Positions 8,893 through 16,986 of a DNA stretch of 64,000 bases are shown piece after piece (within the stretch, counting starts at the first letter, position 1; every line of letters begins with the position of its first letter). The translations under genes were made by a program, and so were the position numbers. The notes under the pieces were generated by a model. It ran no database searches and was not told where the DNA came from. It saw only the letters and a list, made by a program, of their open reading frames with translations. Source of the DNA: Palsa-1439 sp050015495. Its GTDB lineage: Bacteria; Verrucomicrobiota; Verrucomicrobiia; Palsa-1439. Location of the stretch: NCBI GenBank assembly GCA_050015495.1, contig JBEKBH010000007.1, forward strand, positions 1 through 64,000. Reading direction: 5' to 3'.

Positions 8893-9885
8893 TTAGAGAT
8901 CCGGCCGTAGCACAATTCGACCGCCGCCGTGGGCGGCTTGCGCATACGCCTCAGCCGCCTCAGCAAGAGGTAGGGGCCTGCCCGCCCGGGCCTTGAATTG
9001 CCCGGACTCGAAACCGGGGACCATCTGAGCCAGCAGTTTGGCGCAAGCGACGGCATCCAGGCGGAGAGTATCGATACCCTGGACGCGAAGCCCTTTGCGA
9101 TACAGGCTCCGCAGATTGAACGACGCCTTTCCGTCGGCCGGGGCGGTGATGACCGGGATGCGTCCATCCATGCCGGCCAGCTCGATGATCTCGGCGAACA
9201 TCATGCCGCTGGTATCGAAGACGACGTTTGCGCCGCGATCCTTCGTGAGGGAACGGACAGCGTCGAGGAGATTTCCGGACTTGGCGTTGATGACTTCGTC
9301 CGCGCCATTTTTCCGGGCGGCCGGGAAATCATCGTCCGTGCGCACGACACCGATGACTCGGGCCCCGCGAGCTTTTGCGATCTGGACAGCGGCGGAGCCA
9401 ACGCCGCCGGCAGCGCCGATGACGACGGCAGTTTCACCAGACATCACTTTCGCAGCCGTCACCATGGAGCTCCAAGCGGTGACGAACACCAAGCCGGCGG
9501 TGGCGGCGGCTTCCATCGAAAGCGTCGTCGGCTTCGGCGTTACAGCCTGACACGGCAAGAGAAGGTACTCCGCGTGGGAGCCATCACGTGTGAAGCCGAT
9601 ATCACCTCCAGTACCCCAGACTTCGTGACCAATGAGACTGGCATCCCCTTGGACAACGAGCCCCGCGAAATCGCGGCCAGGGATCCGTGGGAGCGTGGTG
9701 CCGTGCATGGCTCCGGCGACGTTCTTCACGTCACTGGGATTGATCGACGCCGCCTTGACGGCGACCAGCACTTCGTCATCGCCCGGTTCGGGTGTCGGAA
9801 CCTCTTCCACTTTCAGTTGCTTTGGGTCTCCGAACTGATGAATGACGATGGCTCGCATAGGAGTCGTAACGTCAGGGTGATTCAT
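8893..9885 (-). CDS. Zinc-independent MDR-family quinone oxidoreductase (NAD(P)H-dependent)
   Basis: The protein belongs to the medium-chain dehydrogenase/reductase superfamily. It has a GroES-like N-half (SINPSDVKN, PRIPGRDFAG) and a Rossmann half with GAAGGVGSAAVQIAKARGA at ~157. It lacks the catalytic and structural zinc cysteines, as in quinone oxidoreductases of the QOR/zeta-crystallin type. It probably reduces quinones or enones with NAD(P)H in the cytoplasm. The ATG at 9885 overlaps the 3' end of the histidine-kinase gene by 14 bp, which suggests coupling. The family's usual beginning (MRAIVIHQFG) fits an ATG at 9858, and neither start has a good ribosome site, so the first nine residues are uncertain. 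Confidence 0.85.
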   Translation of the reverse strand: MNHPDVTTPMRAIVIHQFGDPKQLKVEEVPTPEPGDDEVLVAVKAASINPSDVKNVAGAMHGTTLPRIPGRDFAGLVVQGDASLIGHEVWGTGGDIGFTRDGSHAEYLLLPCQAVTPKPTTLSMEAAATAGLVFVTAWSSMVTAAKVMSGETAVVIGAAGGVGSAAVQIAKARGARVIGVVRTDDDFPAARKNGADEVINAKSGNLLDAVRSLTKDRGANVVFDTSGMMFAEIIELAGMDGRIPVITAPADGKASFNLRSLYRKGLRVQGIDTLRLDAVACAKLLAQMVPGFESGQFKARAGRPLPLAEAAEAYAQAAHGGGRIVLRPDL

Positions 9886-11284
9886 TTGCCGAGAGCGGAG
9901 GTTGCTTGATCGGCAGTCTCACCTTGAAACGCGTGTCGCCGGGCACGGATTCGAATTCGATCTCGCCGCCATGCCGGTTGGCCACAATACGACTGCTGAT
10001 CACCAAGCCCAGGCCCGTGCCCGACCCGACGCCTTTGGTGGTGTAAAACGGCTCGAAAATGTGCGACTGGACTTCCGGCGGAATGCCACTTCCGTTATCG
10101 GCGATTTCCACCACCACCTGGTCGTCATCCAAAAACGTGGCGATGCAGATTTTCCCCGTTCCGTTGACGGCGTCGATGGCGTTGTCGAGCAGGTTCGTCC
10201 ACACCTGGTTGAGTTCACCGCCGTGGGCCATGATCCGTGGAATGGTGCGATCGTATTTGCGCGTGACCGTGACCTTCTTGAGTTTGTGGCCGAGCATGGT
10301 CAGCGTGTTCTCGATTCCTTCGTGAACATCCACCTCCTGCATGGGCGATTGGTCCATGTACGAGTACGCCTTGACGGCCTTGACCAATTCCGAAATGCGC
10401 GCCGTGCTGCCATCCACCTCGTTCAACAACGAATGTAGCGAGAGGCTCGCTTCCAACCACCCAAAAGCGTGGTCCAGCGCCTCGCGCGGAAGCGTTTTTG
10501 CGAGAGTTGCCAGCTCGTCATCGCTCATGTTGGCCGTCACAAATGTCGGCGCGAGCTTCCACCCGTCGGCCACGCCGTGTTGCTCCAGCCACGTCGCCAC
10601 CCGGTCCTCGCGGTCGCTGCGCGCGACCGAATCGAGCGGCGCGGCTTTTGCCAATCGGGCGATGGCGGCCTGCGACGCGTCGACGAGCGGCTGCCATTGT
10701 TCGGGTTTCAACGACTCATGCAGTTCGCACGCGCACGATTGCAGGTTGTCCACCACCTCCCGCAAATGGGCCGATGCCCGACGCGCCGCCGTCGCCGGGT
10801 TGTTCAATTCATGCGCGAGACCGGCGGCCATCGTGCCGAGTGAAGCGAGCTTCTCGCGTTGCTGGGAATAGCCTTCCATGTTCCGCACGCGCGTGGCCAT
10901 CGTGCGAAAAATCTGGCTCGCCACCGACGGACAGCCGCTCAGCATCCGCCAGAACCCGTCCTTGTGCAGACGAAACAACCGGCAGGGCTTCAACGTGCGC
11001 ACCGTCGCGAGATTGGGGCTGTCGAGCAACAGGGAGATTTCCCCCAGAAACATTCCGGGTTTGGTGACCCCCATCAAAACCGCCTGGTTCTCGTAGTTTC
11101 GGCTGACCCGCATTTCCCCCTCCAACAGCAGGTAAAAAACGTCCAGCGGTTCTCCCTCCCGCGCCAGCACCTTGCCGGCCTCCAGGTGGACGATCTCCCC
11201 CAGTTCGAGGCAACTGCTCTGTTCCGGCGACAGGGTGGAAAAGAGCGGGACCTTCTGCAATTCCTGTAGGGTCGATGCGTCCAT
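9872..11284 (-). CDS. Histidine kinase with N-terminal cyclic-nucleotide-binding domain
   Basis: Residues 1-~125 form a CRP-type cyclic-nucleotide-binding barrel (GEPLDVFYLLLEGEMRV, then GEISLLLDSPNLATVR). A short helix leads to the HisKA box with phospho-acceptor H158 in GLAHELNNP. The HATPase domain has an N-box (NLLDNAIDA), G1 (DNGSGIPP), F-box and G2 (GSGTGLGL). There are no transmembrane segments, so it senses an intracellular ligand. Its gene starts 2 nt after the stop of the response-regulator/flavoprotein, which makes that protein its natural partner. By family knowledge the barrel can bind cAMP or cGMP, but the arginine of the phosphate cassette is not obvious here, so another ligand is possible. 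Confidence 0.88.
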   Translation of the reverse strand: MDASTLQELQKVPLFSTLSPEQSSCLELGEIVHLEAGKVLAREGEPLDVFYLLLEGEMRVSRNYENQAVLMGVTKPGMFLGEISLLLDSPNLATVRTLKPCRLFRLHKDGFWRMLSGCPSVASQIFRTMATRVRNMEGYSQQREKLASLGTMAAGLAHELNNPATAARRASAHLREVVDNLQSCACELHESLKPEQWQPLVDASQAAIARLAKAAPLDSVARSDREDRVATWLEQHGVADGWKLAPTFVTANMSDDELATLAKTLPREALDHAFGWLEASLSLHSLLNEVDGSTARISELVKAVKAYSYMDQSPMQEVDVHEGIENTLTMLGHKLKKVTVTRKYDRTIPRIMAHGGELNQVWTNLLDNAIDAVNGTGKICIATFLDDDQVVVEIADNGSGIPPEVQSHIFEPFYTTKGVGSGTGLGLVISSRIVANRHGGEIEFESVPGDTRFKVRLPIKQPPLSANESP

Positions 11285-11286
11285 GG

Positions 11287-12948
11287 TTACACCGTGCTGA
11301 GATATTGATGGATCAGCTTCACCGCCATCGCGCCTTCGCCGACGCCGGACGTGACGCCTTTGGTCGAGGCATGCCGCACGTCACCGGCCACGAAAATTCC
11401 CGGAACGCTGGTTTCAAGCATGAGCGGATCGCGGTCCGGTAGCCAGCCCCGGGGACGTTTCCCCTCGCGCATCAACTGTGTTCCGGAAACGATGTACCCC
11501 TGCGCATCCCGCTCGACGAGGTTGTTCAGCCAATCCGTGTACGGGACGGCGCCAACGTAAAACAACAGCGCACTGGCAGGCACCGTTTCCCGCGCGCAGG
11601 TCTTCGTGTTCATCAACGTGATGGTCTCACAGCGTCCGTTGCCTTTCACTTCCATCACGCTCGTGTTCAATTTCACGATGATATTCTTCGTGGCGCCAAT
11701 CTGGTCTTCCAGGTACTGCGACATGTTGGCCGAAAGTGAATCGCCACGCACCAGCATCGTGACGCTTCGCGCATACTTGGAAAAATACATCGCCGCCTGA
11801 CCGGCCGAATTGGCCCCGCCGACAATGTACACGTCCTCGTTCTTGTACGAGAGCGCCTCGGTCATCGGCGCGTAGTAGTACACGCCGGCGCCGTTCAATT
11901 CCTCCACGCCGGGCACGTCCACCTTCCGGAAGGCGATCCCCGTCGCAATCAACAGCGCGCGGCAGCCGATTTCCGTGCCGTTGCCCAGCGTGACGAACCG
12001 CGACGGCCCATCCACGCGAACCCCCGTGACCTCTTGCGGCGCGAGAATCTCGACGCCAAATCGCCGGGCTTGGCTGACAGCCCGCCGCGCCAGGTCAAAT
12101 CCACTCAACCCGGTCGGAAAGCCGAGGTAATTCTCAATTCGGGAACTCCGGCCAGCCTGGCCACCGGGCGCTTCCCTTTCAATGAGCAGTGTTCGCAATC
12201 CGTCGGCCGCCCCGTAAACCGCCGCCGCCAGACCGGCCGGACCTCCACCGACAATTACCAAATCGTAAAATGGCAACTCGGCCCTGGTTCTTAGCCCGAG
12301 CTTGTCGGCAACCGCCGTCGACGTCGGGTCCGCGAGATGCGTGCCGTCCGCGAAGACAACCAAGGGCAATTGCTTCGCATCGACGCCGCAACTCTCCATT
12401 AATTGCCGGGCCGTCTCATCTGTTTCCGCGTCCAACAGTTGATACGGAATGGAATTCCTCGCCAGAAAATCCCGGATCTGGTTGAAGTGGGGCGACCAGC
12501 GGTGGCCCACAATCCGAATCCCCTCGAACGGCGGACGGAAAGACGCCTGCCAATCGTCGAGCAGATCGTCCACGACGCCGTAGAGGCGTTCTTCCGGCGG
12601 GTCCCACGGCTTCATCAGGTAATGATCGATCTTCACCGAGTTGATGGCGCGGATCGCCGCATCGGTGTCCGCGTAGGCGGTGAGCAGGGCGCGCTTGGCT
12701 TCGGGGTAAAACTCCAATGCCGCCTCCAAAAATTCCACGCCCGACATGAGCGGCATCCGCTGGTCCACCAGAAATAACGCGACCGGATCGTTGCGCAACT
12801 TCAATTGCTTGACCGATTCCAACGCTCCCGCCCCCGAATCGGCGGCCATGACGCGGTACCGATTCCCATATTGCCGCCGTAAATCACGCTCCACGGCCCG
12901 TAGCACGTCAGGGTCGTCATCCACCGTCCATATCACGGGCTTGGCCAT
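11287..12948 (-). CDS. Response regulator fused to a thioredoxin-reductase-like flavoprotein
   Basis: There are three parts. A receiver domain (1-~130) has acidic D10/D11, phospho-acceptor D62 and K113. Residues ~142-225 resemble a glutaredoxin/thioredoxin fold (a cis-Pro-like QLPLVVF segment) but carry RWSPHF where CxxC would be. Residues ~228-553 form a FAD/NAD(P) two-dinucleotide-binding domain (GGGPAGLAAAVYG, a second VGGANSAGQAA, and a C-terminal GIFVAGDVRH) of thioredoxin-reductase type. The usual CxxC is absent: the stretch is YYYAPMTEA. It is therefore not a classical disulfide reductase, but an NAD(P)H-using flavoenzyme whose activity could be set by phosphorylation. It lies 2 nt from its neighbours on both sides. 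The architecture is known in several phyla; the reaction is not. Confidence 0.88.
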   Translation of the reverse strand: MAKPVIWTVDDDPDVLRAVERDLRRQYGNRYRVMAADSGAGALESVKQLKLRNDPVALFLVDQRMPLMSGVEFLEAALEFYPEAKRALLTAYADTDAAIRAINSVKIDHYLMKPWDPPEERLYGVVDDLLDDWQASFRPPFEGIRIVGHRWSPHFNQIRDFLARNSIPYQLLDAETDETARQLMESCGVDAKQLPLVVFADGTHLADPTSTAVADKLGLRTRAELPFYDLVIVGGGPAGLAAAVYGAADGLRTLLIEREAPGGQAGRSSRIENYLGFPTGLSGFDLARRAVSQARRFGVEILAPQEVTGVRVDGPSRFVTLGNGTEIGCRALLIATGIAFRKVDVPGVEELNGAGVYYYAPMTEALSYKNEDVYIVGGANSAGQAAMYFSKYARSVTMLVRGDSLSANMSQYLEDQIGATKNIIVKLNTSVMEVKGNGRCETITLMNTKTCARETVPASALLFYVGAVPYTDWLNNLVERDAQGYIVSGTQLMREGKRPRGWLPDRDPLMLETSVPGIFVAGDVRHASTKGVTSGVGEGAMAVKLIHQYLSTV

Positions 12949-12950
12949 AA

Positions 12951-13247
12951 TCAGGAACGCCGCCTCCCTTTCGATGCTTTGCCCAGCAGAATGGCTTCTT
13001 CGATTTTCGCTTTCAACGTCTCGAAATCATCCCCGTCATCATTGCGCGCGCCGTTAATGAAAACCGTCGGCGTACCGCCCACGCTGCTGTCAATCCCGCT
13101 TTGGATGTCCTGTTGGACCCGGTCGGCATACGCGTGCTCGGCGACATCACGGCTGAACTTCACCCTGTCCAGGCCAAGCGCGGCCGCCGCCCGCGCCAGG
13201 TTGTCCGCGTCGACCGTCCCTTGATGTTCGTACAAATAGTCGTGCAT
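12951..13247 (-). pseudogene. C-terminal half of a DsbA/thioredoxin-like protein (truncated)
   Basis: The 98 residues match the second half of DsbA-type oxidoreductases. There is a helical segment starting MHDYLYEHQ, a LGLDRVKF stretch, a V-x-x-D-x-x-S-G motif and the cis-proline strand GGTPTVFINGARNDD. The first half, with the CPxC active site, is missing: upstream codons in this frame no longer match the family. A weak AAGG precedes the ATG, so a short product could still be made, but it would lack redox cysteines. The break sits at the edge of a scarred interval that also holds a hydrolase remnant. It is 2 nt upstream of the response-regulator flavoprotein. Confidence 0.6.
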
Positions 13248-13496
13248 CCTTGAGAGACCCTTCTGTTGCGCCCACCATGCTCACTTCCGGTATGGTGTAT
13301 ATGCCGCTGGGCAAGAGCTGGGGGAATTTCGGTCCGGACTTTCAAACCGAGTGCGTGACGCACGGCGCGTCGCGCTTGCTCCATGCTCGTGGCGGCTAGG
13401 CCTGTGATCGCGTTCCGCATTCGGTCGGCGCTGCCAAAACCATGGAACCCGATTGCCCAGAGATGCGCCAAATCAGGCATCACAAAATTAACCGTC

Positions 13497-13621
13497 CTAC
13501 TGTTTGTTCGACATAAAACGGCGAACGAGACCAGCGATTTCATCGGCAGCGGTATCCAAGGCGAAGTGCCCCGCATCGAGGACATGCTCTTTACTCTTGA
13601 AGCGATTGCTTTCCCAACATC
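13497..13621 (-). pseudogene. C-terminal remnant of an alpha/beta hydrolase
   Basis: About 40 codons ending at a TAG (13497-13499) encode a typical hydrolase tail: VLDAGHFALDTAADEI, then AGLVRRFM. The GHFAL(D/E) block carries the catalytic histidine of haloalkane-dehalogenase-like hydrolases. A stop sits directly upstream in frame and nothing else of the gene remains. The fragment begins just as the aldo/keto reductase gene ends, so the reductase gene, or a deletion, was joined onto a former hydrolase gene. Confidence 0.6.
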
Positions 13622-14564
13622 ACTTGCCTCTCGGTATGAACCCGGGAACGCCGGTCCCCACAACGGCATTAAACCTGACCCGCGTCTTGATTCCTTCGGT
13701 GATCTCCCTCACGGCGTCTTCAGGTATGGCCGAGACCTCAAAGTTCTCCTTGATGCGGCTAGGGGTCTTCGAGGTGGTCAGGAGAGCCGTCCCGCGCTGG
13801 ATAGCCCAGGCGAGCAAGACCTGCGCCGGGGTCTTGTTGACTCGCCTGGCGATGGCGGTGATGACCGGATCTTCCAGTAACCTGGGCTCCATACTATGCC
13901 CCAGTGCCGCGAACGCTTGCAGCACGATGCCATTCTTTTTGCAGTAGTTCAAAAGGTCCCATTCCGGGAGGTACGGATGAGATTCTACGTGAACTACCGC
14001 AGGCTTGATCCTCGCGGCATCAAAGATTCCTTTCGCCTGTTCCAGACTGACGTCGGATAATCCGATAGCCTTGCATTTGCCTTCGTCCACCAGGGCTTCG
14101 AGCGCCCCCCAGGTATCGAGCAGCGTCACCCCGTTGTCATAAATCACCGCGCCGTTTGCATCCCTTGGGTCTTGCTCGTCTCCGGGTTGGAAGGCAAAGG
14201 GGGTGTGGATGAGATAGAGATCGACGAACTCGAGTTGGAGTTTCTGGAGACTGGCCTCGAAAGCGGGTTTGACGCGTTCGGGACGATGATTGTTATTCCA
14301 GAGCTTCGTGACAACAAACACGTCCTCCCGCTTAACCTTCCCTTCCTTGAACACTTCCTGCATCGCTTCCCCGACCTCTTTTTCGGTTCGGTACCGTTCC
14401 GAAGTGTCGAGCAGGCGAAATCCTGCTTCCAGCGCGGCCTTGGTCGCGACCCTGGTTGCGACGGGGTCGGGAATGAGTGTGCCAAAGCCGAGTGTGGGGA
14501 TGGCACCGGAGCCGTTGTTGAGAGGTATCTTCGTATAGCGAAGGTTGTCGGTAGCCAGCATCAT
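13620..14564 (-). CDS. Aldo/keto reductase
   Basis: The protein is a 314-residue NADPH-dependent carbonyl reductase of the aldo/keto reductase superfamily. The catalytic tetrad is visible in order: D and Y in LLDTSERYRTE (~53-58), K in VVTKLWN (~86) and H in YLIHTPF (~118). The cofactor-binding end shows LLTTSKTPSRIKEN. A strong ribosome site (AAGGAGAC) lies 1 nt before a double ATG. It belongs to the minus-strand oxidoreductase run and probably reduces aldehydes or ketones made or imported by the upstream enzymes. The C-terminus ends exactly at the hydrolase remnant, so the last few residues may derive from a fusion event. Confidence 0.88.
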   Translation of the reverse strand: MMLATDNLRYTKIPLNNGSGAIPTLGFGTLIPDPVATRVATKAALEAGFRLLDTSERYRTEKEVGEAMQEVFKEGKVKREDVFVVTKLWNNNHRPERVKPAFEASLQKLQLEFVDLYLIHTPFAFQPGDEQDPRDANGAVIYDNGVTLLDTWGALEALVDEGKCKAIGLSDVSLEQAKGIFDAARIKPAVVHVESHPYLPEWDLLNYCKKNGIVLQAFAALGHSMEPRLLEDPVITAIARRVNKTPAQVLLAWAIQRGTALLTTSKTPSRIKENFEVSAIPEDAVREITEGIKTRVRFNAVVGTGVPGFIPRGK

Positions 14565-14598
14565 TGTCTCCTTGGATATATTCCATGTCTGTTGCGAA

Positions 14599-15078
14599 TC
14601 AGTCCATTTTCACTTCGAAAATGACTTCCAGCTCGACCGGGGTACCGAGCGGAAGACTGGCCACGCCATACACCAGGCGGCACGGGTTCTTGTCTTTTCC
14701 GAAGACGTCCTGCAGCAACTCCGAAGCCGCGTCGGCGATTTTCGGTTGATCGCGGACATCTCCCGATGTGGCAATCGACACGCCGAGCCGGACGATCCGC
14801 GTCACCTTGTCGAGCGATCCCAAATGCTGCCGCGCCACCGCGAGGACGTTGAGCGCCGCGAGCCGAGCCGCCTTGCGCCCCGCTTCCACATCGAGCTCCG
14901 CACCGACCCGCCCGATGAATTTCGCCCCACGGCCTTCCGTGGGTAGCATCCCCGTCAGAAACAGCAGATGGCCCGTCTGCACCGCTTCCGCATAAACGCC
15001 AAACGGCTCGGGCGGCGACGGCAGCTTGATGCCAAGCTCGGCGATACGGCCCTCGGCGGTTGTAGAGTTTGCGGTCAT
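14599..15078 (-). CDS. RidA/YjgF-family protein
   Basis: The 159-residue protein shows the RidA core: a GxLLFLTGMLP strand, a helix AARLAALNVLAVA, and the C-terminal signature CRLVYGVASLPLGTPVELEVIFEV. The substrate-contacting Arg just before the V-x-G-V-x-x-L-P block is present. RidA proteins deaminate reactive enamine/imine intermediates or act as chaperone-like switches; a member of this longer subfamily need not be a deaminase. The start at 15078 is chosen because AAAGGAGC lies 7 nt upstream; a TTG further out would destroy that site. It sits between an SDR and an aldo/keto reductase, in line with handling reactive carbonyl or imine species. Confidence 0.85.
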   Translation of the reverse strand: MTANSTTAEGRIAELGIKLPSPPEPFGVYAEAVQTGHLLFLTGMLPTEGRGAKFIGRVGAELDVEAGRKAARLAALNVLAVARQHLGSLDKVTRIVRLGVSIATSGDVRDQPKIADAASELLQDVFGKDKNPCRLVYGVASLPLGTPVELEVIFEVKMD

Positions 15079-15101
15079 GACGATAGCTCCTTTCAATTCA
15101 A

Positions 15102-15830
15102 TTACCAGCGGCCGAAATGGGCGCCGCCATCGACGTACAAGATGTCACCCGTGACCGTCGCGGCCTCCGTCAGGTACATGACCGCATCCGTGATGTCCTT
15201 GACCGTCGAAGGTCGACCCATCGGCGACAGGCTCTCCATCACCTCCCGCGGCGTGTCCCGGTGCAGCGGCGTTTCGACAACGCCCGGTGCGACGGCGTTC
15301 ACGCGGATGCCGTCTTTCGCGTACTCCATCGCGAGGTGCCGGGTAATCGTTGCCAAGCCGCCCTTGGTAATCATGGGCACCGACGCCGTGACGCCCCGGA
15401 TCGGGTTGCGAGCCAGGGCCGCCGTGATCGTGACAATGCTCCCGCCGGTCTTCTGCGCCAACATTTGCTTGATGGTGAGTTGGGTGACGTACAGGAAGCC
15501 CGCGAGGTTCGTCGAAACAAGCGACTGGAAGTCCTCGACCGTGTAGTCCGTGAATGGCTTGGTGAAGAAGATGCCGGCGTTATTGACCAGCACGTCGATC
15601 GATTGAAAGCGGGACAGCGCCGTCTCGACGACCCGGGCGGCAGTAGCCGGCTCGCCGATATGGCCATCCACCAGCGCGATCTGATCGGAAGCCGCGACTT
15701 CGCTGGATTGCGTCACCTTCCGCGAATTGGCAACGACGTTATAGCCCCATTCGACGAACGCTTTCACGATTCCCGCGCCGATCCCCTGCGAAGCCCCGGT
15801 CACGATAGCGGTCTTCCGCGAGCCGCTCAT
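15102..15830 (-). CDS. Short-chain dehydrogenase/reductase with altered active site
   Basis: The Rossmann fold is clear: TGASQGIGAG near residue 12, LVNNAGIFF (NNAG motif) at ~85, and IRVNAVAPGVVETPLH at ~180. The usual catalytic Ser and the Y-x-x-x-K motif are altered. In SVPMITKGGL the lysine is kept but the position four before it is Pro, and the serine strand reads ITAALARNP. Similar tyrosine-lacking SDRs with x-x-L-T-K-G-G are widespread, so this is a subfamily trait rather than decay. The start is set at the ATG 15830; an upstream in-frame start would add 24 unlikely residues. It lies 4 nt after the alcohol dehydrogenase stop. Confidence 0.85.
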   Translation of the reverse strand: MSGSRKTAIVTGASQGIGAGIVKAFVEWGYNVVANSRKVTQSSEVAASDQIALVDGHIGEPATAARVVETALSRFQSIDVLVNNAGIFFTKPFTDYTVEDFQSLVSTNLAGFLYVTQLTIKQMLAQKTGGSIVTITAALARNPIRGVTASVPMITKGGLATITRHLAMEYAKDGIRVNAVAPGVVETPLHRDTPREVMESLSPMGRPSTVKDITDAVMYLTEAATVTGDILYVDGGAHFGRW

Positions 15831-15834
15831 GTGG

Positions 15835-16986
15835 TCAGGCGGATCGGAAATCCGCGTCCAGCACGATGCGGTAATGGGCCTTGCCGGATTCCAATCGGGC
15901 AAAGGCCTCGTTGATCTGGCTCATCGGGAAGTGCTCGGTCTGCGGCGCAATATTGTGCCGGGAAGCAAAGTCGAGCATCGTTGCCATCGCCACCGGCGAG
16001 CCACTCGGCGAACCGGAGACGTTCCGCTGCTGCGCGATGAGCGAGAAGGCGGCGACCGGGATCGGTTCCAGCACGACACCGACGACATGCAACCGGCCGT
16101 TCGGCGCCAGCGCGCCGATCATCGCGTCCCAATCGAGCGTCGCGTTGACGGTGCTAATCAGGAGATTGAAGCTGCCGCCAAGCTTCTTGATCGCCGTCGA
16201 ATCCTTGCTCGAAACGACATGGTTCGCCCCGAACCCCTTCGCTTCCTCGAACTTGCTCTCGCTCGACGTGAACGCCGTCACGTCGCAGCCATACGCGGCG
16301 GCGAACTTCACGGCCATGTGCCCCAACCCGCCGATGCCGATGATGCCTACCCGATCCGTCGGCTTGGCGTACGTCATCAGCGGGGCGAAAACGGTGACGC
16401 CCCCGCACAGGAGTGGCCCGGCGTCGGCGAAGTTCAGCTTTTCCGGCAATGGGATGGTCCAGGCCCAGTGCGAGCGGATGTGTGTCGCGAACCCGCCGCG
16501 ATGACCGACAATGGTCGGTTGCACTTGCGGGCAAAGGTGATGGCTTCCCGACAGGCACTGATGACAGTGCATGCAGCTGCCCGAGTCCCAGCCGACACCG
16601 ACACGCTGTCCGACCTTGAGTCCCTTGGCATTCGGACCCAGGGCTGTGACCCGACCGATGACCTCGTGGCCGAGAATTGCGGGGTACTGCGAAATGCCCC
16701 AGTCATTGTTCAAGATGGAGAGATCGGAGTGACATAAACCGCAATGTTCAACAGCGACTTCCACGTCCTCGGCCCCGAGCGGTTCGAGATCGACCGTTTC
16801 GAGCGCCATTGGCTGTTTCGCCGCCTTCGCAACCCACGCCTTGTAATAATTCATCGCGTCTCCGGTTCGGGAACCTCGGCCGAGTTGGACGGCGGAAGGA
16901 GACGCCGACTCTTTCTGCTTCGTTCTGCTGGCTGGGTCGGTGCGGCTTTGGATAGGGCTTTTTTCGGAAACCTTGGTTGTGTTCAT
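15835..16986 (-). CDS. Zinc-dependent alcohol/aldehyde dehydrogenase (YahK/CAD type)
   Basis: This is a medium-chain zinc dehydrogenase. Catalytic-zinc ligands appear in CGLCHSDLS and GHEVIG. Structural zinc is held by four cysteines in SCMHCHQCLSGSHHLC. The cofactor fold has GIGGLGHMAVKFA. The family (YahK, YjgB, cinnamyl-alcohol dehydrogenase-like) reduces a broad range of aldehydes with NADPH. The first 44 residues are a polar, low-complexity extension before the normal family start MNYYKAW (ATG 16854). The outer ATG has an excellent AAAGGAGA ribosome site, located inside the 3' end of the preceding gene, and the ATGA overlap supports coupled translation, so I keep 16986. Confidence 0.87.
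   Translation of the reverse strand: MNTTKVSEKSPIQSRTDPASRTKQKESASPSAVQLGRGSRTGDAMNYYKAWVAKAAKQPMALETVDLEPLGAEDVEVAVEHCGLCHSDLSILNNDWGISQYPAILGHEVIGRVTALGPNAKGLKVGQRVGVGWDSGSCMHCHQCLSGSHHLCPQVQPTIVGHRGGFATHIRSHWAWTIPLPEKLNFADAGPLLCGGVTVFAPLMTYAKPTDRVGIIGIGGLGHMAVKFAAAYGCDVTAFTSSESKFEEAKGFGANHVVSSKDSTAIKKLGGSFNLLISTVNATLDWDAMIGALAPNGRLHVVGVVLEPIPVAAFSLIAQQRNVSGSPSGSPVAMATMLDFASRHNIAPQTEHFPMSQINEAFARLESGKAHYRIVLDADFRSA

Noticed and set aside
13277..13399. Short plus-strand frame beginning MLTSGMVYMPLGKSWG
   Set aside because: About 40 codons with no ribosome site or recognised motif, in a scarred interval.
13383..13880. Plus-strand frame over the scar and aldo/keto reductase end
   Set aside because: The minus strand carries recognisable enzyme sequence and a hydrolase tail; the plus frame has no motif.
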